A stretch of 64,000 nucleotides of DNA from Eurosta solidaginis (taxonomy: Eukaryota > Arthropoda > Insecta > Diptera > Tephritidae), in NCBI RefSeq assembly GCF_040869045.1, contig NC_090322.1:189843477-189907476 (forward strand). The letters are read 5' to 3'. Each line of letters begins with the position of its first letter. Within the stretch, counting starts at the first letter, position 1. Shown one piece after another: positions 1-11,512 of this stretch. A program made the position numbers and the translations under genes. The notes beneath the pieces are model-generated. The model did not search any database. It was not told where the DNA came from and worked only from the letters and a program-made list of their open reading frames with translations.

Positions 1-60
1 TCGTTATTAACTTGGAACCATCTGTAAACACGATTTGTTTTTTCCTATGCAATACCGATG
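1..60 (-). pseudogene. RNase H fragment of a LOA-like LINE at the left edge
   Basis: On the minus strand the first bases encode FTDGSK, the first catalytic-aspartate motif of the RNase H domain found in I/LOA-type non-LTR retrotransposons. The bases also resemble the matching stretch of the longer LINE copy near 8780. Only this motif is visible, because the rest of the domain would lie left of the window. It may be the broken end of another copy of the same family. The match is short, so this is a tentative call. Confidence 0.3.
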
Positions 61-822
61 TGAATACTTTATGGGTGAAACTGTCATCGCTAAATGATGA
101 ATTAAAATGAGGAAACCAAACTGTTTTCACTTCAATTTTTTTGAATTTTATTTATTGAGTTCGTAAAAATATGGAACTCAGGCTTTCATTTTATTAAGTC
201 CGAAAATAAAAATTAAATCTGGCTTTTGTTTTTCTTTCATAATCAAGTCTGACTCCGTAAGAAAGTTACGACTCATCGGAACTAAACCATCTCTTACTAA
301 CCAATTCTTCTAGTTTTCTTGGTTTGGAAACTGTCTGACTCCATTTCGTCAGAAAGGATGGACGGAGGAGTGCTATCAAGCCCCCAGTGAGCAGTAATTT
401 GCAATCGGTATATATCTAAGTAAATTGACTTCATCGGTGATGGCATATGCATATGGAAAAAGAGGGCTGGGTCAAAAATCCTCCATCGAGAAGTATTTTT
501 TAATCGCTATAATTTTGGAATTTGACTTATACTAACAAGGTTTGATATCCAGGTTACTCAATTATATATGACGTAGCTCAATGCCATTTTCTTTATCAGT
601 CATCGGCTAAGAATTTTAAATTCGACGCATCGTTTAAAGTTTTCGGGTTTTTACGTTCTCGGATCGTTAGTGTTTCGAACTTTTTTACTTTCTCGGATCA
701 ACTGCGACTTTATGGTACTAACAGCGTATACCGAAGGAGGTGATTTACAGCTGAACTGTATAACGTCACGCAGTCTTGAACGAATAGAAACTAAAATTTG
801 TCGGTGGTAGGTCGATGACCGG
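61..822. other. No recognisable gene; AT-rich DNA
   Basis: I see no supported coding region or repeat here. The part next to 822 is probably the 3' untranslated region of the Jockey-type LINE whose stop codon is at 823-825, since the element runs on the minus strand. Confidence 0.4.
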
Positions 823-1700
823 TCACAAATTGTCATCAATATCCTCTAACGGGAGTCCAAGGAAACTTGCTGTTTGAACAGGGGTGGACCATAATGAGCG
901 GGGTGTTGGAGGCGTTGGTTCCACATTACAATTGAAGAGATGGTTGGTGTCATGTGGGGACACATTGGAAGCAGGGCATACATTTTGTATGTCGGGGTTG
1001 ATTCTGGATAAGTAAGAGTTTAACCTGTGACGTGGATGTTCAAAATGGTCGACATTTGGGACATCAATGTTGTAAATAAGGTCGCCGATGATTTAGTCGG
1101 TGATAATGTCAGGTTTCGCGAGGTGAAAAAAACTGGAGAGATCAGGGAGGTAGTTGTTTATTTTGTTGCAAAGCTCATCGATCTGTGGGCCTGGGCTTGT
1201 GGCCGTTATTGTGCAGTCATTGGCGTAGGAAACGATAGTAACTCCTTCTGGTGGCGAAGATAGCTTTGATAAGTTAAACAAAAGTGGGAATAGGACACCA
1301 CCCTGTGGCACCCTTGTTTAAATCTTCTTGGTTTTGATGTTGTGTTTTAAAATTGCACCGATGCCTGCCGGCCACCCAGATAATTTGCGGTCCACCTTTT
1401 AAGACTTGAGAGAAGGGTATACCCTTCCAGGTCTTGCAAAAACTTGCCATGGTTGACCGTATCAATACTGGGCGATATGACTCTCCTAGGTTAGCTGGTT
1501 TCCCAGGCTTAGTAGCGGGACTACCTTGGCCATTTTCCATTTTTCGCAAGTCTGAACTTACAGACGGGTTGAAGAAACTGATTAAAATTTGAGTGCTCTG
1601 AAGACTGGCACATTTCAGTTCAACTTTGCCAATGCAGCTTCGAACCTGGTAAATCGTCAACGTCCGAATATTTACTATCCTCATAATCATTCAAAAAGAA
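823..1700 (-). mobile_element. Jockey-type LINE remnant (RT and C-terminus)
   Basis: This is a decayed non-LTR retrotransposon read on the minus strand. Three blocks are visible in order. A KPGKPANLGESYRP block (about 1470-1530) is typical of the start of Jockey-clade reverse transcriptase. An RT core follows (1093-1311) with PQGGVL and a YAND box in place of the catalytic YADD. Last is an in-frame C-terminal block (about 823-1020) with HDTNHLFNC, SLW and FLGLPLEDIDDN, ending in TGA at 823-825. Frame changes and deletions separate the blocks: most of the palm between the first two is missing, and so is the thumb between the RT core and the C-terminus. The Asp-to-Asn change would by itself remove catalysis. 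Clade assignment rests on motif recognition. Confidence 0.7.
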
Positions 1701-3844
1701 CACCAAAAAATTTTAGTCAAACAATCCGACATCAAATACATTTCATTCTGGGCACTCAACGAAGATTGGAAGACGCAATGAAATTTTTCCATCGAAAAGT
1801 TGCTCACTTAGCAGAAAACTTATAACTACTTCAATTTGCACTTAGACCTAATCAATGCGATTATACATATCGCACTCCCAATAAGCCGCCGTATACATAA
1901 TAAGGTTCCAAAGAGTCTGAAAGCTCAACTGGACCGATGATATATGGAAGTGGTATACTGAAAGAAAGAAAGAAAAGAGACGTATACTTCGAAGATAGAA
2001 GCGTAAGACCAAACGGCGTGAAGGAAGCTAGAGGGCAGGAATAATGCTGGAAAATTCTAACAGAAAATCCGGTGCATAGCAGACCTGACCATCGAAGTAT
2101 AGATTGTGCTTTAGCTATGTAGGTCATATTAAGGTAGCGTGGGAGATGGCGAGCACGATACCGGAGTCACTGAGCATGAAGTGAGAATGGCAATATCTGT
2201 GACACAAAATAACAAAGCGCAAGCAAGTGACGTTCTATCGGTCATGCTGTTTAACCATGGAGGTGAAGAGTGGGGGAGCATATCCTACCAACTGGGTTGT
2301 CCACTTCATAATAGTAGCTACATATATTCTATAGCTCTGATTTGTAATAGTTAACGAAAAGTGCTTGTATCAAATGTCGTCCAGTATAAAATCTTGACTG
2401 GCATTCAGATAAAGCCTTTCGAAAAACCGTGTGCACGGCCCCAGAATAAACCAGCTTATCTCACGATGATCCAACGAACAAGTGTGGAACAACTGAGATA
2501 ACCTCGCCAACTGGTATACTAATAGCGTATATATCCAAAAACCTGGTAATCTTACGCCCCATAAAACTAATAAGCGAAAATGAATTTAAAAATTAATAAT
2601 AATTATGCCAGAAAATATTGCAGAACAAGCAAGCGACCGACCATACCAAGAGCAAATGAGTTTATCACTGCAGCTATTATAACAATTTCCGCATTAGCAC
2701 AGCAGCAATCCGGACAAAATTAATAGCAACTCTCTTAAAAGGTGTGGCAGCTGCTACATCCTTCGTTCGCATAACTTTTGTTGTTTTAATTGCCACAAAA
2801 TGGCAAACCAAAGCAAGTGAAAAGCTTAATTAAACATACCAATGTACCTAATATTAAGGCCAGCAACACTTTGGAGTATAAAATAACAACAGCAACAACA
2901 ACAAGGACGACAACACTTAAACTGACATTTTGTTGTGAACAAAGTTTTATGTTCGCCCCTTTATATATATATTTTTAAATACACTTAACAGCAAGTAATC
3001 CGGAGAGGGTGCATGAATTTCCATTGGATAGGATTTTGTCAGCGACAAAAATATATGTTACATAAAATTACAAAACTTCACATAAATAATTGATATCGAT
3101 GTGATATAATTTTTCAAGGGTGAACCTCATAATCTTGACTTTCAGAATCCTGAGAGTTCATAATCCCGAAAATTTTCAGGAATCCCGACTCCCGCCAAAA
3201 CGAACTGCCGAAAAGACAATATTCCGACAATATAATATGCCGACTAGGCGAAATCCCGACAACTCTAAGAACCGACAGCACACAATCTAGACCAATTATT
3301 ACACATACATCTACACAGAAAGTTGTTTTGCGTAGAACCACTGTGGAACGCGTAGTTGGTGTTTGATCGTATAAGTGTTGCTATGCAGAGATGTCTAAAA
3401 TGTTAAAACATCATTTGGGAGTTGGTGGTATCGGGATTACCAATGATCGGAATTTATCAATGGTCGTTATTAGGTCCCGTCGTGATTCCGTATTTTGGGA
3501 CATTGTATTTCGGGATTTTGTATATCGGAATTATGTAATACACCCGTTTTGTTATGTTAAAAGTTTACTCTTAGTTTTTCCTTAAAACATGTGGTACAGG
3601 TTATTTTAAAAGGATTTTAATAGTTTGTCTGATATTTTAAAGTTACTTTATCCACTTACCAACGTAGGTGAATAATTTCATATTCCCATCCGTCACTTTT
3701 ACAAAATGGCAATTTTTTTTGTAAATTATACACCATATTTAGAATCTAAAATGAAAGAAAAAAGTAAAGCATTCTGTAAAATATGATGTAAGAATTTTGA
3801 GTGCTAGTTGTACATAAATTATTAAATTTAATTTGCCGGTCAAT
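1701..3844. other. Unassigned intergenic DNA
   Basis: I recognise no gene. The short open frames here have no family resemblance and are flanked by AT-rich low-complexity sequence. Around 3120-3560 there are several scattered 'AATCCCGA' and 'CGGGATT' words on both strands, suggestive of a degenerate minisatellite, but I could not define a unit. Confidence 0.4.
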
Positions 3845-5150
3845 AAAGACATCACATAGCTTGAATGTGACCATAATGTTACCAGATGTTTGACTACCAA
3901 ACTGAAAACCCACAAATTAGGTGCCAGGACGTAAAATAATTCCGTCCTCTTGGTAAATACTAGAATTGTTCTAGCAACTATTGTGGGCAAAAGTTCTAAG
4001 ATCATGTGCAAATCCTACGATGTTTGTCACACAAAGTTGCTCGTTTATCTAAAGATAGAAGATTTAAGGCTTACTCTTGAGGTTCGCAACTCCGCCGTCT
4101 CTAGTAACTGCAGCTTTGACCTCGCGAGAGAAGAACACAAAACCATAATGGGCTCAACCGTTGCTTCCTGCAACTCGCACTTTCTATATCTTCTGATATT
4201 ACTAACGAAGCCTTACTAAACTATAACCACATAACTCAGGAAAAAAGTTCCACCACCAAAAAAATAATTTTCGAGCTTACGAAATAAAATTTTTTTTTTT
4301 TATTTTTTCGACTTTGATTTTTAAGGTTTTTTTCATGACCTACTAAAAAGATTTTCATTTGATTGTTTAATTTTCATGTATACCCTGTCCGACCCAAAAT
4401 TAAAATCTTTTTTAGTAGGTCATGAAAAAAAACCTTAAAAATCAAAGTCGACAAGAGTAAAAAATGAAATTTCGCAGGCTCAAAAATATTATATTTTTGG
4501 GTATGCGTTATGGAATTTTTTTTTCTTGAGCCCAAATCCTATCGAAAAATCGATGGCGCGGTATCGGTTAACTTTCGTCCATACAAATCGTCCCACCCTA
4601 AATGAGCTTTTAGAGATATGTGCAACTTTGTGCCTCTAACCTCATAGGATTAACACACAATTTTGGAAATTTCGCAGCCCCGCGCTTCTATCCATGTCTT
4701 TCCTGTCTGATGTATCGTATGCAACACCTGTCTCCTTTTTATTTCTCCCAAACGGATTATCGAGTGCTGCACCCCCATTGCCAACTCATCGGCTTTTTTT
4801 TACCTTATATCCCTTTCTAACTGGGAAACTAGTACAGATGTATGGTCGGGCCTGTGCGAAGTCTCTCTCCGTCTGACTATCAATATATATATTGACGCGA
4901 CTGCAGCGTAATTCAGAATTTCTGCTGCCTTCTTTACGACTACAATTTCGCCTAAAAGGCACTGCAGTGATCTGGCTGCCTATAGGATCTTCTTGTCTCT
5001 GGATTGACACAGTAAACAGCAGACGCAACCACCATCGTTATACACGTGTATTATATGTTCTGTCATTTACGTGCCCTCGTGCGAAGATCTCTTTCGAAGC
5101 AGAGGCGCAAAACCATGTAGTCCATTGGTCCTAGAATTAATTTGCTATAC
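3845..5150 (-). mobile_element. Rearranged 3' end of a LOA-like LINE, split by a MITE
   Basis: Two blocks resemble the LINE at 7890-13275. Block 3845-4215 matches its 3' end (ACCAGATGTTTGAC, TTCCGTCCTCTTGG) and the region after RNase H, but a piece near 3995-4075 is out of order. Block 4650-5150 matches its RNase H region (for example CCCGCGCTTC and the GATCTGGCTGCCTATAGG stretch). Stops and frameshifts are throughout. The bases between the blocks hold a foldback element (4236-4530) plus about 120 bp of unassigned sequence. This is an old, dead fragment. Confidence 0.6.
4236..4530. mobile_element. Foldback MITE with long terminal inverted repeats
   Basis: Two arms are reverse complements. 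The inner arms, 4309-4355 and 4402-4450, are almost perfect (CGACTTTGATTTTTAAGG against CCTTAAAAATCAAAGTCG) around a 46-bp centre. The similarity continues outward with mismatches to about 4236 and 4530, so nearly the whole element can fold into one hairpin. No open reading frame fits inside. This is a non-autonomous DNA element or foldback repeat. Target duplication and superfamily are not clear. Confidence 0.65.
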
Positions 5151-5452
5151 TTATCTTAGTTGGATAGTGGAACGTATTTTCCGTCGTCAGGTGATGGCGC
5201 ATCGGATTTACCAGCTGCCCCGCTTTGTAGCAGTGTGACAAGGGATGTTTTTCAGTTACTTAGTAAGTAAGTTCGCTAAGTCAACTATCATTTTGCAATT
5301 ATTGCTCTTGTATTGACTTAACCCAGCCTTGAAAGGTTTCGCCATCTGCCAATTTTTTTCTCAAGAATATATAGCATTAGTTCTATCTGCCAGCATCCAA
5401 AGCTCCTAGTAGTCAAACCTTTAAGCTCAACTGTTTTGCACAAAATCCGACT

Positions 5453-5704
5453 TTAGCGACAAATATAAGCAGTAGGCAACTTTCCTTCGAAACTTTGCTG
5501 CACTGCCCATTTTAACAGTCCATTTACGCCCCACTTTTCCTGTATAATGTCCGCAGTAACGGTATGTTGTGAATCTGAAATGTATTGCTTTAAGTCATTT
5601 ATATCGTAAGGTTGAAAACGGGTCTCAAACGGCATGATAAAGTAATAATAATAATCAACTATCTGTTCTGTGAGGCCCTTCTTGATTTTCTTCCATGAAT
5701 GCAC
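5453..5704 (-). other. Unrecognised 83-codon open frame
   Basis: This minus-strand frame has a mixed, protein-like composition (for example MPFETRFQPYDINDLKQYI and a C-terminal KLPTAYICR), unlike the low-complexity frames around it. I do not recognise the family. Just downstream on the same strand (about 5330-5370) another short stretch reads KLADGETFQGWVKSIQEQ in a different frame. Together they suggest an exon or transposon fragment rather than an intact gene. No splice sites or start context decide the matter. Confidence 0.25.
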
Positions 5705-7619
5705 TTTCTTCTATTCACAGGGCCGTGTGCACTTGGACCAATTAGGTATGCACATTCAAGCCAGTGGAGCTTTTCCTGTCTTGTTTTGAGGCGTGTTCGA
5801 CTTGGCTTCATGTTCTTTATTCAGATGATTCTCAAATTGCTTTAACAATTTTTATGTGGTACATCCTGGTATCATCATAGACGCGTCAAGCCCGTCGAAG
5901 TCGATTGGCACGATTTTGATGTCTTGGTGGAAAAATATTCATATATTTTATAAAGTTTACCATAGAAGTATAAATGTACATGGCACAGAACCCGTTTATT
6001 TTGCTTAGTACTTGCATTGCATTTACTGTTGGCTGATGATAACAGTTTATGTAGAAAAAATGTTTCTAGCAAAAAAATTTCTCCAGAGAGAGAATACTTT
6101 TCGAATTCCAAGACAAGTTCAAGACAGACGACCATTTGAAGTCACTTTGCTCAAGGCCAAAGGATATTTTTCGGTTCAAAACTATGTTTTTACTTCCTCA
6201 AGGGTTGGAAAATTTTAGATTTCAAATTGAAAATATTTAGAAAAAATATTGCACCTGTTACTACGGCAATTCCCATGCTTATCTGTGATCTAAAGTAAAT
6301 GGTAAGTGTCAGGCAGTTTACCTTTTTGCGCTATCTTCATTCAATGATTTCTCAAATTGTTTCTTCTTTTCTAAATTTTCCAAATACAATTGAACGTAAA
6401 TACAAAAGCAATGCAACGGTATGTAAATTATAAAGCACATCATCCCAACAAACTTGTACGTGACACATTAACCTTTCAACCTCAATAACTTTCTGCTTCA
6501 TACCATGCAGCTGGGTCCCACACAGACGGCAGCTAATTTTGAAAGCGTCTTTGGCCAATCAAATAAAAAAGTTTAAATAAGATATGAAAATGTCTTTAAG
6601 TATTAATAGAAGATATCTATTCTATAAATAAGAGCATAGGTATATATTTTGTTTTATATTTGTTGTTGTTAAAATTGCAAACTAAAAACGATTTTCAAAG
6701 CAAGAGAAATATGAAGGGCAAGAGAACACGTATGCTGAGTAAGAGAACACACATTTTATTTGTACCTATTGAGCGGCTATGCATAATAATGTCGATAAGA
6801 CAGTGCAAGTTCGTTTTATTTTTGGCTGTTGAACGTTTGACACGTTTATATATGTATATAAGTAAATATGTACATACTTCACAAAGTTTTGGTTGAAATG
6901 TTGCTCACAAAACCGAATGCATACAGGGCGTATACGCAACTTTTGGTAAATGCATGCGTGATGTGATTTTGTTTCAAACGGTAAATTATTTTAATTACTC
7001 AACATTTTTCTTAATACTGATCTTATCTTGTACAAATTTAAAAGTCGTCGAAAATTTATAAATACGCCTATCCTTATCTATCTTCAATCTATGTATGTAT
7101 AAAAACACGGCACAAATGTTGCTTAAATTCTTCTTTTTGGCCGATTTAAATCAATGCACCGATCGGTACCAAATGGAGTTTTTCAGTGCAGAGGATGTAA
7201 ATTAGATGCATAGAAGGCGTGGTATATCTATTAAAAAGCAATGCGCGCTTCTTTTATTATGGACATAACAAAATCCAAAACATATGAATACAACAACAAC
7301 AACGGAAATGTCTAAAGCTGAGCCGAGGACCTTATAATTTCATGAATAGGCTGAACAAATTTAAAAAACTCGCTGTATCTGGAATTGGCCTTATATAAGA
7401 CTGAATCGTAAAAAGTTGTAAAGTGCCCCTAAATAAAAGTCTTATGTTTAGAGGGTTCCAGAAAAAATTTAAAACAATTTTTTTATCCTTCGAAATACAG
7501 CCGAAACTATTTTTTTTTTTTTTCAAGAAAATGATATGGTATATTATGTTTGCCACGAATCTCAATATTGTAATTCCTTACAGGAGAAGAGGTAGACCCA
7601 TCAATATACCGAAATGATC
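5705..7619. other. Unassigned AT-rich DNA
   Basis: There is no supported gene. Short open frames are present on both strands but none shows family motifs. Poly-A/T runs occur at about 7510. Confidence 0.4.
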
Positions 7620-7889
7620 AGGATGAAGAGCTGATTTGATTTAGCCATGTCTTTCTGTCTGTTTGTATGCAAACTGGTCCCTCAACATCTGAGATATCTT
7701 GATAAAATTTGGTGAGCGGGTATATTTAGGTGGCCGATTAGACATTTGTCGGAACCGGCCAGATCGAACCACTATAACATATATCCCCTATTCTTGTTTT
7801 ATTTGACATCCGATTTCAAAAATTGATATGTTATTATTTTGGAATTGAAAATCTCCACAACAAGGCGTTTTTACATTGTTAGGCCAGCT
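7620..7889. repeat. Probable dispersed repeat fragment
   Basis: The stretch contains a string (TGATAAAATTTGGTGAGCGG, then TTTGTCGGAACCGGCCAGAT) of a kind I associate with dispersed repeats in flies. No termini or coding capacity are visible, so class and limits are undetermined. Confidence 0.3.
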
Positions 7890-8008
7890 TATTGCATAAC
7901 ATAGGTTAGGTTAGGTTGAACTCGCTGGTCCATGAGGACCTCACATAGACTGAAAAATTCCGTAGAGTTACCAGAAGTTTGTTTTAACGATCAAACTGAA
8001 AAACCCTA

Positions 8009-8968
8009 TCAAAAACCAGGACCTATGTTATAAAATAACTCCGTCCTCTTGGCAAATACTACTAATATCTGGAGTCTTAGCCTGGCAAGCGCACGACAAG
8101 AGCACCGAACGTAGTCGATCGTTTCCTCCTCCAGCCCGCACTTCCTACATCTGCTATCACTGACCAAGCCTAATTTAAAGGCATGTGACGCCAGAAGGCA
8201 GTGTGCAGTCAGAATACCCGTCATGAGTCTACAGTCCTCTCTTTTTAATAATAGAAGCAACTTTGTTAGTCTAAGGTTGGAAGACCTGCACATAATCTTC
8301 GAAACTTTACAGTCCCGCGCTTGAACCCACGCCTTTCCTGCTTGGTCGATCATATGCACCTCTCGCCTTCGCCTAATTTCGCCCAGTCTAATTGGAACGT
8401 CTATGGAGCAAGCTTCAAGGGATGCGCCCTTTTTAGCTAGTTCATCCGCTTTTTCATTGCCATCTATTCCCATATGCCCTGGGGCCCAAGATAGATGTAT
8501 GCTTCTCCCTGCCCCGATTCTCTCCAGGGACTGCTTACACTCTAATACGCATTTAGATGCTGTGGTATGCGAGATTATTTCCTCAATTGCTGCTTGGATG
8601 TCAATAAAAAAGGTAACACGATTGCAGCTTGGGCTATTTTCTTCCAGGGTTTCTACTGCTTTGGTTACGGCTACTATTTCCGCTTGAAAAACGCTACAGT
8701 AATCCGGCAGCCTGTAGGATCTGTTGATTTCCGGGTCAGCAAAGTATACCGCAGACCCTACTCCTCCCACTACTTTGGAACCATCTGTATACACACGTAT
8801 CGCCTCGTCCGCCATTTGAGCACCCTTGCGCCAACCGTCCAACTCTATTGTGGCCTTAAGATTGCCCTCGAAGCGCAGATAAGGAATCACGTAGTCTGTT
8901 CGTCTTGTGATTGATGACGCTATACTACTATGGCCGTATGGTCGGCGCTCAAGCTGCCCCGGAGGCAC
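8009..8968 (-). pseudogene. LINE ORF2 C-terminus: RNase H and zinc knuckle
   Basis: This 319-codon frame carries the RNase H domain of the LINE. The usual order of acidic motifs is visible: YTDGSK at about residues 60-65, FQAEI at about 92-96, then FFIDIQAA, then LSWAPGHMGIDGNEKADELA at about 163-182. RNase H in I/LOA elements degrades the RNA template after first-strand synthesis. Near the C-terminus is CRKCGLEEETIDYVRCSC, a knuckle in which the usual His appears as Tyr. The frame ends at 8009, just before the 3' UTR. The N-terminal part overlaps the RT frame at 8949-8968, so a frameshift separates the two domains. Confidence 0.8.
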
Positions 8969-10140
8969 CGAGCCTGGTTGCAGGTTTTAACGCTATGTTC
9001 TTTGCTACTAGGTCTACAGGTGGAATGTACAGAATGGCATACAGTGCAGCTGTCGGGGTTGTTTTCAGGGCTCCCGTAATGCTAAGCATTGATAGTCTGC
9101 ATACCCCCTCTAATTTTTTGAGGTAGGTTGCTTTTTGTGTGGCTTTCCACAAAACAAGAACTCCATAGTATAGGAAAGAGCTGACAATCGCTGTAAAAAC
9201 CCAATGATAAAGAGAAGGCGATAAGCCCCACATACACCCCAGCATTCTTTTACATGCATAAAGTGCCGTTGAATCCTTCTTCATCCTCTCCTCCACGTTG
9301 AGCTTCCATGATAGCTTACTGTCTAGGATGATTCCTAGATACTTTGTACAAGGTTTCTCCTGTAGGGTCACACCTCCTAACTTAGGCCTGATCCAATTTG
9401 GTACCTTGCACCTCTTTTTAAACAAGACATTTGATTCCCAGGTATGAATATCCGGCAGGCATGAATAAGCGCCCAGGTATGAATAAGCGCCCGGTCCATC
9501 AAACAGCTAATCGTTGCAAGGCACTTTCCACTTATGACAATTGCAACATCATCCGCGTAAGCCGTAAGTTTTACGGGTCCCTCATCAAATGGCCTGAGCA
9601 GTTGGTTGATGACCAGCGTCCACAGCAGAGGTGATAGCACCCCTCCCTGCGGCGTTCCCCTGTCCACTGATTTCGTGGCCTCGTACAATCCCCATTGTGA
9701 TGTAATCTTCCTGCAATTTAACATGCAGCCGATTCATCTGGTTAAGGCTGGATGTACTTTAGTGTAATTAATACCATCCATAATGGCTCATTTTGCAACA
9801 TTATTGAAAGCCCCGCCAATGTCCAAGAAGACTCCTAGAGCATACTCCTTTGATTCCAGGGATTTCTCTATGCTTATTAACACCCTATGCAATGCGGTGT
9901 CTACCGACTTGCCTTTGGTGTACGCATGCTGTGTTGTGGAGAGCAGCTTTTCATCCACGTTGGAATTTATGTACACATCTATCAGCCTCTCAAAGGTTTT
10001 GAGCAAAAATGATGTTCAGCTAATGGCTCTATAGTCTTTGGTATACGTGTGACCGATCTTCCCCGCCTTTTGTTGAAAAGCTACACAAGCAGTTCTTCAA
10101 GAGTGCGGCATTATTCAGTCTTATGCACCAAACGAATACT
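8949..10140 (-). pseudogene. LINE ORF2 reverse transcriptase, frameshifted
   Basis: The RT core is spread over three frames. In order on the minus strand: KAGKIGHTYTKDYRAIS (about 10020-10080); motif A region FLDIGGAFNN (near 9810); GTPQGGVLSPLL (near 9640); the catalytic YADD at 9548-9559, intact; and the thumb region CKRMLGCMWGLSP (near 9240). The enzyme primes cDNA on nicked target DNA. Junctions near 10006, 9724-9788 and 9377-9425 shift the frame. An 18-bp tandem duplication (9461-9478 and 9479-9496) adds a repeated ALIH segment just after the YADD region. The preserved YADD amid other damage suggests decay by indels. Confidence 0.8.
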
Positions 10141-11512
10141 ATTTTAAGCCACTCCACGATCGCCCTATTTGAAACTTGTAGCATGGCCGGGAATATTCAT
10201 CTGAGCCCGGTGATTTAAACTTAGAAAACGTCTTCACTGCCCACTCGATCTTGGTATCGGTTACCAAGCCCGGCACTACCCGCTCCGTGATCGAAGTGTG
10301 AGTGCTGTCTGCTGGCTCTTCTAAACCATCTCCCGATGGGAAATGTGTAACGAGAAGCACCTCACTATTACGTGACCATTCCCCCTTCTCTTTCTTTATT
10401 AGTCTCTGGACTATATTTCCCCTTGCTAGGGCTTTTCTCAACCATGCTGTTTCGCTGGAGGACTCTATTTCTGTACAGAAACTCTTCCATAAGATTCTCT
10501 TCGCTCTAGAAATTTCACGCTTGTAGATCCTCAGTAGATTCCTGTACTCGTCCCGGCACGCTTTGCTTTCCGCGGTCTTTGCTAGCTGGAACATTTCTTT
10601 TACCTGTCTTCTTAGAAGACTCAGCTCATTGCTCCTCCATAGCGGCTTTGTTTTTTCTCTGAATCTTCTTATAGGGCAAGCTTTGTTATACGCAGTCATA
10701 AGCGTCCTTGTTAGGAATTCATTCGACCCCTCCAGTTCCTCCACATTGGCAACCTCTTTGGGTTGTCCCAGCTTTGTTTCTACATGTTTCTGGAATTTAG
10801 TCCAGTTCGCCGACCTAGGGTTTCTAAAGGTCCCTCCCTCCTCTACCATCTTTAGGGGGATGCTGAAGCTGATATACGCATGGTTGGAGAAGGATGGTCT
10901 ATCAAGAACCATCCAATCATACCTTGATATATCACGCTCGGAGCTCAATATAATATCCAGAACATTGCTGGATGTTGGACCAATGTATGTTGGGACATTT
11001 CCCCTGTTGGCTATCTGCAAATGGGTTTGCAGGATGTAACAAAATAGAGATTCGCCTCTCTCGTTCGTATCTGCTCCTCCCTACGCATTGTGTTGCGCAT
11101 TTGCATCTGCGCCTATGACCAACCGCTCTTTGCGCCCTTCCTCCTGTACTAGCCTTATGCACACCATCAGTGGAACTTCCGCAGCATCGGCCATGTAGCA
11201 GCACGCCAGGATAAATGCCTGCGTATTCTTTTGCTCAACGGCCACCACTACGAAGTCCTTAGTAGTGTAATTAGGCAGCATATATGAATGCAGCTGTTTC
11301 CTTATCATTACTACAGCTCGCACCCGTCCTTCCCTTTGCGCATAGTAAACGCCAAATTCGCGCTCGCTAAGTCCAGAAACCTTTCCTCCCGATTAGAACT
11401 ACGGCTCCTGGATCAGCGCCACGTCAAACGAACCCTCCTGAAGTGTTAGGAGGAGTTCGATCGATGCCACTTTACTGTGTTGGAGGTTAACTGTAGGACT
11501 CTGCTGCGAGTC
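10139..11512 (-). pseudogene. LINE ORF2 AP-endonuclease and linker
   Basis: The ORF2 frame is open across the stop of ORF1 at about 11512, so the two ORFs overlap in different frames. The endonuclease then reads ELLLTLQEGSFDVALIQEP, where QEP is the conserved glutamate motif, followed directly by TAG and soon by TAA. It continues to IGADANAQHNA (about 11090), where a frameshift moves into the frame reading SSNVLDIILSS and FSNHAYISF, the distal endonuclease motifs. This domain nicks the target DNA for target-primed reverse transcription. Residues after about 90 of the 10139-11020 frame are the Arg/Lys-rich linker that precedes RT. At least two stops and one frameshift inactivate it. Confidence 0.75.

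Noticed and set aside
10302..11039. Plus-strand frames of 74-158 codons across the LINE
   Set aside because: They are antisense shadows of the ORF2 coding region read on the minus strand.
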